Shown: positions 16,452 to 25,239 of the stretch, piece after piece
Numbering within the stretch: the stretch's first letter is position 1
How the letters are laid out: the number at the start of each line of letters is the position of its first letter
Translations under genes and position numbers: made by a program
Assembly: GCA_021202895.1 (NCBI GenBank)
Contig: JAJQCE010000004.1
Span: forward strand, 44,070 to 108,069
Source of the DNA: Ruminococcus sp.
GTDB taxonomy: Bacteria; Bacillota; Clostridia; Oscillospirales; Ruminococcaceae
Reading direction: 5' to 3'
DNA length: 64,000 nucleotides
Notes under the pieces: model-generated
What the model was told of the DNA's origin: nothing
What the model saw: only the letters and a program-made list of their open reading frames with translations
The model's database searches: none

Positions 16452-16537
16452 TATGCACTAAGCGACTGAATATATTCTTCAGCTAATTTGCTGTAAATAT
16501 ATTCAGTCGCTTAGTGCATACTTAACGTATGTTTTTT
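16452..16537 (+). repeat. 25-bp perfect inverted repeat between convergent tRNAs, with a small terminator
   Basis: The arms 16452-16476 and 16496-16520 are perfectly complementary over 25 bp, with a 19-base loop that itself can form AGC/GCT. Right after comes a 5-bp hairpin CATAC/GTATG (16517-16531) and T6 (16532-16537), a plausible terminator for tRNA-Leu. The 8-mer TTTATCGG occurs on both sides (16443-16450 and 16535-16542), as a target duplication would. Whether this is a terminator, a small mobile hairpin element or both is open. Confidence 0.7.
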
Positions 16538-16594
16538 ATCGGCTGAGGTAAGCTAGTTTTTTCTTTCGCAGGCTTATCTTAGTGGATAAAAAAA

Positions 16595-16668
<74 letters not shown>

Positions 16669-16732
16669 TTAAATGAGACCGAGATTACTTGCCTACAGAG
16701 CTTTAACACCCTGTAACCCCGACCGCATTATT

Positions 16733-16761
16733 AGTATACCACAAAATTTCAGCTTTGTCAA
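16733..16761 (-). promoter_or_regulatory. Promoter of initiator tRNA
   Basis: On the minus strand TTGACA (16756-16761) and TATACT (16733-16738) have a 17-base spacer, giving a leader of about 58 bases before the tRNA. Confidence 0.85.
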
Positions 16762-16944
16762 CCCCTTTTGAAAATTTTTTTTCAAAAATATTTTTTGAAT
16801 TGTCGATTTACAATTTCTGGATATTAAAGTCCTATCTGATTGGAAAAAGTAAGAAAATTGTCGTCAAATTGTATAAAGAAAATGCACTTATGGCTTAATT
16901 TTTTGTATTGTAAATAGAATTTGAAAAAAATTGCCGTTTAAGTG

Positions 16945-16974
16945 TTGACAAATGCAGGCAGGATGTGTTATAAT
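16945..16974 (+). promoter_or_regulatory. Promoter of the sugar-phosphate transferase gene
   Basis: TTGACA (16945-16950) and TATAAT (16969-16974) have an 18-base spacer, with a leader of about 85 bases. The AT-rich stretch 16762-16944 between this and the tRNA promoter shows nothing else I can support. Confidence 0.8.
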
Positions 16975-17068
16975 AAGGTTACAATGAATCCCGCCTAATT
17001 ACAAATAGGTGTCAATTTGGTTAAGATTTCAATTTGCAGCTTTGTTTACAGTAAATTAAGAGAAGAAG

Positions 17069-17797
17069 ATGAAAACTATGATTGATATGAAAATAAAAGA
17101 AGGCGTTTTTGTTGACAGTGCCGAAGCGCACCGCTTTAATTCATCAGGAATTGAAGTAGAGTATATTGAACATACTGCTCCGGAGCTTGATTTTAAATAT
17201 GAAGCTAAGCCTGTATATGATTTTTTCAAAAGAGCGATGGATATTGTGCTTTCGTTTGCGGCTGTCGCTGTGCTTTTGATTCCGCTGGTGCTGTTTTCTC
17301 TTTTGATTGTTATTAAAGACCCAGGCAGTCCTATTTTCAAGCAGGAAAGAGTCGGTAAAAACGGCAAGCGTTTTTATATGTATAAGCTGAGAAGTATGTA
17401 CAAGGACGCAGAGGACACCAAAAAGGATCTGATGGAGCAAAATGAGTGCTCGGCGCACTTCTTTAAAATAAAGAACGACCCGAGAATTTTAGGCAGACTC
17501 GGCAAATTTATCAGAAAAACCTCTGTAGACGAGCTGCCGCAGCTTTTTAATATCCTTAAAGGCGATATGGCTATTGTCGGACCTCGTCCGTTTGTTGAGA
17601 GCGAGCAGAAAAAAATGGCTCCTGAACGTCTTTTGGTCAAGCCTGGACTTTCATGCTACTGGCAGATTAACGGCAAAAATATGCTTTCAGATGAAATGAG
17701 CGATTACTACGACAAAAAGTACATAATGGAAAGAAGCCTTTGGCTTGATATTAAAATCATTTTCAAGACCTTTGCAGTTGTCTTTAAAAACGACTGA
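17069..17797 (+). CDS. Undecaprenyl-phosphate sugar-1-phosphate transferase
   Basis: A 242-residue bacterial sugar transferase (WcaJ/PglC/RfbP fold). These enzymes attach a hexose-1-phosphate from a UDP-sugar to undecaprenyl phosphate at the inner face of the membrane, starting a cell-surface glycan. After about 50 soluble residues come KRAMDIVLS and one reentrant or transmembrane helix (about residues 58-85). The family signature blocks follow: KQERVGKNGKRFYMYKLRSM, KTSVDELPQLFNILKGDM and IVGPRPF. The start has only a weak AGAGAAG site, and an ATG three codons later is possible. It is a single gene with its own promoter and terminator; no other glycan cluster genes are adjacent. The sugar is unknown. 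Confidence 0.9.
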   Translation: MKTMIDMKIKEGVFVDSAEAHRFNSSGIEVEYIEHTAPELDFKYEAKPVYDFFKRAMDIVLSFAAVAVLLIPLVLFSLLIVIKDPGSPIFKQERVGKNGKRFYMYKLRSMYKDAEDTKKDLMEQNECSAHFFKIKNDPRILGRLGKFIRKTSVDELPQLFNILKGDMAIVGPRPFVESEQKKMAPERLLVKPGLSCYWQINGKNMLSDEMSDYYDKKYIMERSLWLDIKIIFKTFAVVFKND

Positions 17798-17842
17798 CAC
17801 ATCCCTTTTAGTAGTGAGCTAAGTGCTTTAAATAAAAACTAT

Positions 17843-17879
17843 GAGCGTTTGGAAAGCTTTCCAAACGCTCTTTTTGTTT
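17843..17879 (+). terminator. Bidirectional intrinsic terminator
   Basis: A fully palindromic 14-bp stem (GAGCGTTTGGAAAG with its complement) spans 17843-17870, followed by T5GTTT. An A-rich left flank makes it usable by the converging DUF6062-like gene, whose stop codon lies within its T-run. Confidence 0.92.
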
Positions 17880-18573
17880 ATCTTGTTGTCAGAAACTTGA
17901 TCGCCCTCTCTATTGAATCCTTTGAATTTCCCCAGTCTGCGTCCTTACCCGTGTTTCGGTAGTCGTACATTTTGCAGTAGTGCGAAACGTCCTTTTCAAG
18001 CTCGTCGAGGTATTTTTTCACAAGCTCCGTGCAATCTGACTGAAAGCCGTGACGGCAGGACTTGTCCATGTCGGCTTCACTCTTTTTCATAAGCATTTTG
18101 TAGTGCGGCAGACAGATAAGCTCCTGTTGTTCAAAAAGCTCTCTGAATTCACGCTCGTTTTTGTAGAGGTCGAAAAGGTTATCTAAAAGCCTTGTCATCC
18201 CCCACTCGATTTTGTTGCAAACAAAGCAGTCATTTGTCACCTTTGAAACCTTTTCAGTAGTGCGGCGGTTTTTGCCGTCTGTAGTTTCAAAAAGCTTCTT
18301 ATCGTCAAAAACGTTTTTCTGAAGCTCCTGCAAATGACTTTGCAGCATAAGCGCAAGCGACAGACGGTTTTTGCAATTTCTCATCTGCTCAAAATGCTCC
18401 TTGCAAAATCCCGCCTTGTTCGTTTCTATCCTTACGTCAGGCTCCATCATCGCAGCTCCCATTATGTACTCGACGCTGTGCTGCTCAAGCGTATCTCTCA
18501 TGCGGCATATCGGACAGCCGCACTTTGGTTCAAAGACCTCGTTAATCGGTATTGTAAGCAAGCTTTCGTGCAT
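17878..18573 (-). CDS. Cysteine-rich conserved hypothetical protein, DUF6062-like
   Basis: A 231-residue soluble protein. Four Cys/His clusters can be seen: CGCPIC near residue 18, GFCKEHF near 57, CFVC near 118 and CLPHY near 155. These suggest metal binding in two related halves. It resembles the clostridial DUF6062 family, a name recalled and not searched. Much of the remainder is predicted helical and charged. AAAGGAG lies about 9 bases before the ATG. It follows galT after 14 bases and is probably co-transcribed with it, but no link to galactose metabolism can be inferred from sequence. Confidence 0.7.
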   Translation of the reverse strand: MHESLLTIPINEVFEPKCGCPICRMRDTLEQHSVEYIMGAAMMEPDVRIETNKAGFCKEHFEQMRNCKNRLSLALMLQSHLQELQKNVFDDKKLFETTDGKNRRTTEKVSKVTNDCFVCNKIEWGMTRLLDNLFDLYKNEREFRELFEQQELICLPHYKMLMKKSEADMDKSCRHGFQSDCTELVKKYLDELEKDVSHYCKMYDYRNTGKDADWGNSKDSIERAIKFLTTR

Positions 18574-18587
18574 AAATTTATTCTCCT

Positions 18588-20084
18588 TTACCTTGCGTTT
18601 ACGCTGTCAATAAATCTCATAAATGCCGCTCTGCCGCTTTCACTGCGCTTGTAAACTCCTGCGTGCTCGAGAACCTTGGCAAAGACAAGTCCTACTTCCT
18701 CGTGCAGAATTTCATCTATATTTTGCGGCATGGGATTTTTTTCAGCTAAAATTTTCTCCGCCCAGTCAGCGTGCTTGGCAATTTCTTCATTTCCTCTTAA
18801 ATCGCCGCCTTCAAGCATAACGGTTTTAAGCTGCTCAAGCTCCGCTTTCAGCCTGCTAGGAAGCACTGCCAGCCCCATAACCTCTATAAGCCCGATGTTC
18901 TCCTTTTTGATATGGTGAAGCTCTGCGTGAGGGTGGTAAACTCCAAGCGGATGCTCGGAGGTGGTGATGTTGTTTCTCAGCACAAGATCCAGTTCAAATT
19001 GCTCTCCGCGTTTTCTTGCAATCGGTGTAATTGTGTTGTGCGGCTCTCCGTCAGTTTCAGCGTAAATAAATGCGCTTTCGTCAGTGTACGCTCTCCAACA
19101 GGAAAGAATTTTGTCCGCAAGAAGCGAAAGCCTCTCACAGTCGCTTGAGCTTATGCGTATAACCGACATAGGCCATTTGACAATTCCTGCCTGTATATCC
19201 TCAAAGCCTTTAAATTCAACTGCCTGCTCAATCTGCGCTCTTTCCATTGCAAAGGTATAGTGTCCGCCCTGAAAATGCTCGTGCGCTAAAATCGAGCCGC
19301 CGACAATCGGCAAATCCGCATTTGAGCCTACAAAATAATGCTCAAACTGACGCACAAAATCAAACAGCTTGTCAAATGCGCTCTTGTCAATCACCATAGG
19401 CGTGTGCTTTTTGTTAAAGACTATACAATGCTCGTTGTAGTAAACGTAAGGCGAATACTGAAAGCCCCATGGCTCGCCTAAAATGTCAATCGCTGCAATT
19501 CTGTGATTGCCCCTTGCAGGGTAGTTCACTCTGCCAGCATACCCTTCGCACTCACAGCAAAGCTGGCATTTAGGATAGCCTGACTGCACAGCGTTTTTCG
19601 CAGCGGCTATAGCCTTCGGATCCTTTTCAGGCTTTGAAAGATTTATCGTAATGTCAAGCCTGCCATACTCTGTGTCAACCGTCCACTTGACATCCTTAGC
19701 TATTCTGTCGCAGCGAATGTAGTTTGTGTTCTGACTAAATTTATAGTAGTTTTCGGTCGCTTTCTGCGGAGAAATTGAATAATCTCTGCGAAAATCAGCG
19801 TTGAGCTTACTTGGCGGCGGAGTAATAATTGTCATAAGCTCGGTGTCAAACAAATCTCTGTAAACTACGCTGTCCTCGCACAGCCCCTTTTCAACCGCAT
19901 AGCTTGTAAGCTCCTCAAGCGTCTGCGCCAAATCTACATTTTCAAATTCACAATCTGGCTCGTCATAATCGTCCAAGCCTAAAGCCTTAAGCAGACGGTT
20001 GGTGCAGTAAATCTCGTCAAGCGGATCTATAAGCCCCCTTTGACGTCCATAGCAAATAAGCCTTTTCACACCATCATAAATCAT
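18588..20084 (-). CDS. galT: UDP-glucose--hexose-1-phosphate uridylyltransferase, class II GalT
   Basis: A 498-residue enzyme of the Leloir pathway that exchanges UMP between UDP-glucose and galactose-1-phosphate. The length and the N-terminal block LIDPLDEIYCTNRLLKALGL are those of the Firmicutes class II enzyme. The active site lies in LAHEHFQGG (His-x-His near residue 265). GalK and GalE are not adjacent. An AAGGGGAAG site lies before the ATG, and a promoter lies about 75 bases upstream. The gene is followed closely by the DUF6062-like gene. Confidence 0.94.
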   Translation of the reverse strand: MIYDGVKRLICYGRQRGLIDPLDEIYCTNRLLKALGLDDYDEPDCEFENVDLAQTLEELTSYAVEKGLCEDSVVYRDLFDTELMTIITPPPSKLNADFRRDYSISPQKATENYYKFSQNTNYIRCDRIAKDVKWTVDTEYGRLDITINLSKPEKDPKAIAAAKNAVQSGYPKCQLCCECEGYAGRVNYPARGNHRIAAIDILGEPWGFQYSPYVYYNEHCIVFNKKHTPMVIDKSAFDKLFDFVRQFEHYFVGSNADLPIVGGSILAHEHFQGGHYTFAMERAQIEQAVEFKGFEDIQAGIVKWPMSVIRISSSDCERLSLLADKILSCWRAYTDESAFIYAETDGEPHNTITPIARKRGEQFELDLVLRNNITTSEHPLGVYHPHAELHHIKKENIGLIEVMGLAVLPSRLKAELEQLKTVMLEGGDLRGNEEIAKHADWAEKILAEKNPMPQNIDEILHEEVGLVFAKVLEHAGVYKRSESGRAAFMRFIDSVNAR

Positions 20085-20111
20085 AATACGCTTCCCCTTT
20101 TATTCAAATCC

Positions 20112-20155
20112 ATTCGCCACAGGCGAACCACCTTAACTGTTCACTATTCACTATT
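20112..20155 (-). repeat. Short dispersed repeat, copy 1 (galT leader)
   Basis: Read on the minus strand, GTGAATAGTGAACAGTTAA is followed by a small hairpin GTTCGCC-TGT-GGCGAAT. A related arrangement occurs at 42001-42050. The hairpin lies in the galT leader between promoter and ribosome site and could influence translation. Confidence 0.5.
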
Positions 20156-20158
20156 TAC

Positions 20159-20187
20159 ATTCTACCACAAAAATCAGAGAATTGCAA
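20159..20187 (-). promoter_or_regulatory. Promoter of galT
   Basis: On the minus strand TTGCAA (20182-20187) and TAGAAT (20159-20164) are separated by 17 bases. Confidence 0.75.
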
Positions 20188-20210
20188 CCGTTTTCACAAA
20201 ACATTTTCCG

Positions 20211-20248
20211 AAAAAAAGACGCTGCTTTAAATCACAGCGTCCTTTTTT
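20211..20248 (-). terminator. Intrinsic terminator after PFOR
   Basis: On the minus strand GACGCTG pairs with CAGCGTC around a 10-base loop, followed by T7. A T-run on the other side makes it potentially bidirectional. Confidence 0.9.
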
Positions 20249-20277
20249 ATCTGCAAACCTTTGAAAAGGTAAGAGCT

Positions 20278-23200
20278 TTACTTTTTAGCCTCAGCCTCGT
20301 TGTTGTAGAGCTTAGCATAGCGGAGCAGATAATCGTATCTGTCGTTTGCGTTCGCAACCGCCTTGTCGAAGAGCTTCTCGGCTCTCTGAGGATTCTGTCT
20401 TGCAAGAGCGTTGTAACGAACCTCTCCCATTAAGAACTCCTTGTAGTCCGCTGTCGGAGCCTTGGAATCGAGGATAAACGGATTCTTGCCCTCAAGCTTA
20501 AGCGATGGATTGTATCTGTACAAATGCCAGTAGCCTGCCTGTACCGCTTTCTTTTCCTCTGTCTGAGCTATCTTCATGCCGCCCTTGATACCGTGGTTGA
20601 TACATGGAGCGTATGCGATGATAAGCGATGGACCAGGATAAGCTTCAGCCTCTGCGATTGCCTTGATGCACTGGTTGTAGTCTGCGCCCATAGCAATGTG
20701 AGCAACATATACATAGCCGTATGTCATAGCAATTCCTGCGAGATCCTTCTTCTTAACCTCTTTACCTGCCGCAGCAAACTGCGCGATAGCTCCTGTAGGT
20801 GTTGACTTTGAGGACTGTCCGCCCGTGTTGGAGTAAACCTCGGTGTCGAATACGAAGATGTTTACGTCCTCGCCCTGTGCGATAACATGGTCAAGTCCTG
20901 AGAAGCCGATGTCGTAAGCCCAACCGTCGCCGCCGAAAATCCAGAGCGATTTCTTTCTTAAGAAATCTGCGTCCTTGAGAATTTCCTCCGCAGCCTTTGT
21001 CTTGGACTTCTTAAGAGCGTCAATCAGAGCCTTTGTAGCAGGCGTGTTCTTTGCACCGTCGTCAACGGTTGAGAGATATTCCTCGCAGGCTTTCTTTACC
21101 GGAGCGGACTTTGTTGACTTTGAAAGCTCCAGAACCTTAGCGATTGTTCTCTGTCTGATTGTGTTTTGCGCAAGGAACATTCCGTAGCCGTACTCTGCGT
21201 TGTCCTCGAACAGTGAGTTAGCCCATGCGGGACCCTTGCCCTCTGCGTTCTTAGTATAAGGAGTTGAGGGAGCCGAGCCGCCCCAGATTGACGAGCAGCC
21301 TGTAGCGTTTGCAATGTACATTCTGTCGCCGAACAGCTGAGTTACAAGCTTGGCGTAAGGCGTTTCTCCGCAGCCTGCGCAAGCGCCTGAGAACTCAAGC
21401 AGCGGCTGCTTGAACTGCGAACCCTTGACAGTAGCTTCCTTGAATTTTTCGTGAACCTCGGGCTTGTCCTTGAGAGTAAGTCCGTAGTTGAATACCTCCT
21501 GCTCTGCAAGCTGTGTTTCCAGCGGAGCCATGGAGAGAGCCTTCTGCCCTTTCTTTCCGGGACAAACGTTTACGCATGAGCCGCAGCCTGTGCAGTCGAG
21601 AGCCGACATTGTCATAACAAAGTAATATCCTGGCATACCCACGCAGGCGACAGCCTTTTCCTTTGCAAGCTTAGGAGCTTTCTTAAGCTCGTCCTCCGTC
21701 ATGATAACGGGACGGATTACAGCGTGAGGGCAAACGTATGAGCAGAAGTTGCACTGAATACAGTTTGCGCTGTCCCATGCGGGAACGTCAACTGCAATTC
21801 CTCTCTTTTCAAATGCGGCAGAGCCCTGTGGGAACGTGCCGTCCGCCATGTGAACAAACGTCGAAACAGGAAGCGTGTCGCCCTTCTGAGCGTTGCAGGG
21901 AATCTGAATTTCGTTTACAAAGTCCTCAAGAACCTTGTCTGAGCAGCTCACGTTCGGAATACCCATAGCGGTATCGCCAGCATTCTTCCACTCTTCAGGA
22001 ACCTTAACCTCTACCACCTGCTGACATCCTGCGTCAATAGCGTCATGGTTCATCTTGACGATAGCCTCGCCCTTCTTTGAATAAGAAGCGGTAGCCGCAT
22101 CCTTCATATACTTAATCGCATCGTCAAGCGGAATGATGTTCGCAAGCTTGAAGAATGCAGACTGGAGTACGGTGTTGATTCTGTTTCCAAGACCGATTTC
22201 CTTTCCAATCTTGACTCCGTTTATAATGTAGAACTTAATGTCGTTCTGCGCAATGTATCTCTTAACCTGACCCGGCAAATGCTTGTCAAGATCTTCCTCT
22301 GACCACTGGCAGTTGAGCAGGAATGTTCCGCCCGGTTTGATGTCTGAAACCATATCGTACTTGTCGATATAGCTCTCGTTGTGACAGGCAACAAAGTCAG
22401 CCATATTGATGAGGTAGGTGGACTTAATCGGAGTTTTTCCGAATCTGAGGTGAGAAACCGTTACGCCGCCCGATTTCTTTGAGTCGTAAGCAAAGTATGC
22501 CTGAGCATAGAGATCTGTGTGGTCGCCGATAATCTTGATAGAGTTCTTGTTAGCTCCTACCGTACCGTCAGCACCCAGACCCCAGAACTTGCAGGAGGTT
22601 GTACCCTCAGGAGCAGTGTCAATCTTTTCTGACGAATCAAGGGAAAGATTTGTAACGTCGTCGGTGATACCGATTGTAAATCTAGGCTTGTAGCTTTCCT
22701 TCCATGAAGCGTTCCAGTAAACAGCCTTAATCTGTGCAGGAGTTGTGTCCTTTGAACCAAGTCCGTATCTTCCTGATGTAACGGGTACATCGTGGAACTT
22801 AGTTCCCTTGAGAGCGGCGGCAACGTCAAGCCACAGCGGCTCGCCGAGTGAACCAGGCTCTTTTGTTCTGTCGAGAACGCTTATCTGCTCAATTGTGTCA
22901 GGCAGAGCCTTGACAAGCTTGTCTGCGCAGAAAGGACGATACAAGCGAACCTTTACAAGACCAAGCTTTGTTCCCTCGTTTGCGTTGAGGTAGTCTATAG
23001 TTTCCTCAATCGTGTCACAGACTGAACCCATAGCTACAATTACATGAGTAGCATCTGGTGCACCGTAGTAGTTAAACAGCTTGTAGTCTGTACCGATTTT
23101 TTCATTAACCTTGTTCATGTAGGTTTCTACTACTTCTGGGATAGCATCGTAGTAGGTGTTGCAGGCTTCTCTTGCCTGGAAGAAAATATCTCCGTTCTGA

Positions 23201-23856
23201 GCCGTACCGCGAAGCACAGGATGCTCAGGGTTGATAGCTCTCTTTCTAAATTCGGCTATTGCGTCGTAGTCAACCATTTGAGCAACGTCCTCTTTGTCCC
23301 ACGTTTCAATTTTCTGAATCTCGTGAGAGGTTCTGAAGCCGTCAAAGAAGTGCAGGAACGGAACTCTGCCCTTGATTGTCGAGAGATGCGCTACTGTTCC
23401 TAAGTCCATAACCTCCTGAGGGTTGCTGGAGCAGAGCATTGCAAATCCCGTCTGACGACAGGCATAGATGTCCGAGTGGTCGCCGAAGATGTTGAGCGCA
23501 TGAGAAGCAACGCATCTTGCGGAAACATGAATTACGCAGGGAAGAAGCTCGCCTGCAATCTTGTACATATTCGGGATCATCAAAAGAAGACCCTGCGAAG
23601 CTGTGTAGGTGGTGGTAAGTGCGCCGGCTGAAAGTGAACCGTGTACGGTACCTGAAGCTCCTGCCTCCGACTGCATTTCCGCAACCTTGACAGGTGTTCC
23701 GAAGATGTTGGTCTGTCCCTTTGCCGCCCACTGATCTGTCACCTCAGCCATTACCGACGACGGCGTGATAGGATAGATAGCAGCAACCTCTGTAAAGGGA
23801 TAGGAAGCCCATGCAGCAGCGTTGTTTCCGTCCATGGTTTTCATTTTTCTTGCCAT
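20278..23856 (-). CDS. nifJ: Pyruvate:ferredoxin (flavodoxin) oxidoreductase
   Basis: A single-chain PFOR of 1192 residues. It oxidatively decarboxylates pyruvate with CoA to acetyl-CoA, CO2 and reduced ferredoxin, supplying electrons for hydrogenase. The order is N-terminal pyruvate-binding domain (YPITPSSVMAE near residue 28), domain II, two [4Fe-4S] sites of 2[4Fe-4S] ferredoxin type (CIQCNFCSYVCPHA and CTGCGSCVNVCPG, near residues 690-760), an isolated Cys pair in GACAGCGET, and the C-terminal thiamine-diphosphate domain with GGDGWAYDIGFSG. The start MARKMKTMDG at 23856 matches the family N-terminus; upstream in-frame Mets lie on top of the ribosome site. It is transcribed alone from its own promoter. 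HydF and the PFL activase elsewhere in the window fit the same fermentation. Confidence 0.97.
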   Translation of the reverse strand: MARKMKTMDGNNAAAWASYPFTEVAAIYPITPSSVMAEVTDQWAAKGQTNIFGTPVKVAEMQSEAGASGTVHGSLSAGALTTTYTASQGLLLMIPNMYKIAGELLPCVIHVSARCVASHALNIFGDHSDIYACRQTGFAMLCSSNPQEVMDLGTVAHLSTIKGRVPFLHFFDGFRTSHEIQKIETWDKEDVAQMVDYDAIAEFRKRAINPEHPVLRGTAQNGDIFFQAREACNTYYDAIPEVVETYMNKVNEKIGTDYKLFNYYGAPDATHVIVAMGSVCDTIEETIDYLNANEGTKLGLVKVRLYRPFCADKLVKALPDTIEQISVLDRTKEPGSLGEPLWLDVAAALKGTKFHDVPVTSGRYGLGSKDTTPAQIKAVYWNASWKESYKPRFTIGITDDVTNLSLDSSEKIDTAPEGTTSCKFWGLGADGTVGANKNSIKIIGDHTDLYAQAYFAYDSKKSGGVTVSHLRFGKTPIKSTYLINMADFVACHNESYIDKYDMVSDIKPGGTFLLNCQWSEEDLDKHLPGQVKRYIAQNDIKFYIINGVKIGKEIGLGNRINTVLQSAFFKLANIIPLDDAIKYMKDAATASYSKKGEAIVKMNHDAIDAGCQQVVEVKVPEEWKNAGDTAMGIPNVSCSDKVLEDFVNEIQIPCNAQKGDTLPVSTFVHMADGTFPQGSAAFEKRGIAVDVPAWDSANCIQCNFCSYVCPHAVIRPVIMTEDELKKAPKLAKEKAVACVGMPGYYFVMTMSALDCTGCGSCVNVCPGKKGQKALSMAPLETQLAEQEVFNYGLTLKDKPEVHEKFKEATVKGSQFKQPLLEFSGACAGCGETPYAKLVTQLFGDRMYIANATGCSSIWGGSAPSTPYTKNAEGKGPAWANSLFEDNAEYGYGMFLAQNTIRQRTIAKVLELSKSTKSAPVKKACEEYLSTVDDGAKNTPATKALIDALKKSKTKAAEEILKDADFLRKKSLWIFGGDGWAYDIGFSGLDHVIAQGEDVNIFVFDTEVYSNTGGQSSKSTPTGAIAQFAAAGKEVKKKDLAGIAMTYGYVYVAHIAMGADYNQCIKAIAEAEAYPGPSLIIAYAPCINHGIKGGMKIAQTEEKKAVQAGYWHLYRYNPSLKLEGKNPFILDSKAPTADYKEFLMGEVRYNALARQNPQRAEKLFDKAVANANDRYDYLLRYAKLYNNEAEAKK

Positions 23857-24005
23857 TTCAAAAATCATTCCTTTCTCGTATTTCGGGAGAAAATCCAGGT
23901 ACATTCTGACTTCACTGCAAAACGCACCGCCGCCGCTTAATTTTAAAGTGCGGTCTCTCCCATAAAATTTCCGCCATTAAGACTTGGCGGATTAATTACA
24001 TTTAT

Positions 24006-24034
24006 ATTATACCACTAATTTTTTGTTTTGTAAA
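24006..24034 (-). promoter_or_regulatory. Promoter of PFOR
   Basis: On the minus strand TTTACA (24029-24034) and TATAAT (24006-24011) have a 17-base spacer. The leader of about 150 bases before 23856 shows no clear riboswitch. The divergent gap 24035-24234 contains no other signal I could support. Confidence 0.75.
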
Positions 24035-24234
24035 TACCCTTTTCTAAATTTTTTACCTGTTTATCACGATATTTTTTATTTAATTCGGTTAGCTTACGCT
24101 TACATATGTGCAGCTTTTACATGGGTGAAGATGAGCATATGAATATTTAGGCACTTCTAAAGCAAAGAATCAAATTATCTTTTAAAAGTGTGAGTGCGCT
24201 GACAAAATTCTTTATTTCTTATCACTGAAGTCTA

Positions 24235-24263
24235 TTGACAAAAGAGCTTTTTTGTTGTATAAT
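24235..24263 (+). promoter_or_regulatory. Promoter of the zinc-ribbon membrane protein gene
   Basis: Perfect TTGACA (24235-24240) and TATAAT (24258-24263) with a 17-base spacer. Confidence 0.85.
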
Positions 24264-24322
24264 TAAAATGGAGGGATAAACCTCGGAGTATGACAAATAA
24301 ATTATGTAAGGAGAAGATACAT

Positions 24323-25123
24323 ATGTCTAAATTTTGTACAAGCTGCGGAGCGCAGATTGATGATAATACTGCTTTCTGTCCAAACTGCGGAGCGGCTCAG
24401 CAGGCTGATGCGGTTAATCCGAACACAGCTTATCAGGCTTATTCAGCAGCAAACAATAACGCACAGCCGACCTTTGACGAGGTTTCTTATAATTATGCCG
24501 GCGATATAGGAGCTGTACAGGAGATAGGCAAGGCTAAAAACAATAACACGATTATCGGGCTTTGCGCAGTTTTATTAGTTGTAATCATTGCGGCGGCGGT
24601 TTTGCTTGCGATTTTTGTTTTCGGCAAAAAGGATTATGAGGAGCCGATTGAGAAATTATGCCTGGCGATAGAAGAAGCTGACGGAGGCGCATTTGCGGAT
24701 GCTTATGCTGATTATCTTGTTGATTATATGGATTATAACTTTGAAGAGTACTATGATTGTGATACAGAAGAATGGTTCGAGGAATATATCTTAGAAGACG
24801 GTCTTGATTATCTTGAAGATGAGTATGGCGATGACATCAAGGTTTCTTACAAGGTTACTGATAAAGAGAAGCTTGACGACGATGACCTAGAGGATTTAGA
24901 AGACGAAATCAAAGATGAATATGATGAAAAGGTCGATGTTACAGAAGGCTATAAGCTTGAAGTAGAAATAACAGTTAAGGGTGAAGATGATAAGGAAACC
25001 TTTGACGGAGATATTTTTGTTTATAATATAGATGATAAATGGTGTATTGACGCTACTGTCGAAGATGATACTTTTGATATTGTAGATGACATATATGATG
25101 ATTACAGTTTTAGCGATGACTAA
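24323..25123 (+). CDS. Zinc-ribbon membrane protein with very acidic outer domain
   Basis: A 266-residue protein starting at the ATG at 24323, which has AAGGAG about 9 bases upstream and begins MSKFCTSCG; an ATG eleven codons earlier is less likely. A cytoplasmic zinc ribbon (CTSCG and CPNCG, residues 5-25) is followed by a low-complexity Asn/Ala linker and one membrane helix (about residues 76-100, GLCAVLLVVIIAAAVLLAIF). The outer domain of about 160 residues is dominated by Asp and Glu, with few basic residues. Zinc-ribbon plus single-helix proteins are common in Firmicutes and mostly uncharacterised. The acidity could reflect cation binding, but no EF-hand loop is clear. A weak hairpin (ACAGCCGT/ACGGTTGT) follows the gene. 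Confidence 0.78.
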   Translation: MSKFCTSCGAQIDDNTAFCPNCGAAQQADAVNPNTAYQAYSAANNNAQPTFDEVSYNYAGDIGAVQEIGKAKNNNTIIGLCAVLLVVIIAAAVLLAIFVFGKKDYEEPIEKLCLAIEEADGGAFADAYADYLVDYMDYNFEEYYDCDTEEWFEEYILEDGLDYLEDEYGDDIKVSYKVTDKEKLDDDDLEDLEDEIKDEYDEKVDVTEGYKLEVEITVKGEDDKETFDGDIFVYNIDDKWCIDATVEDDTFDIVDDIYDDYSFSDD

Positions 25124-25239
25124 GATTAAAATCAGTCGGTGAAAATATTACAGCCGTGTTTCGGCTTACGGTTGTCATAAAGTACGGATATACAGATACA
25201 TATTTAAAAAGTGATACACAAAAGAAAGGTACATTAACA

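Noticed and set aside
23342..23731. Minus-strand frame in another register within the PFOR gene
   Set aside because: It is out of frame with a complete PFOR and contains no conserved motif.
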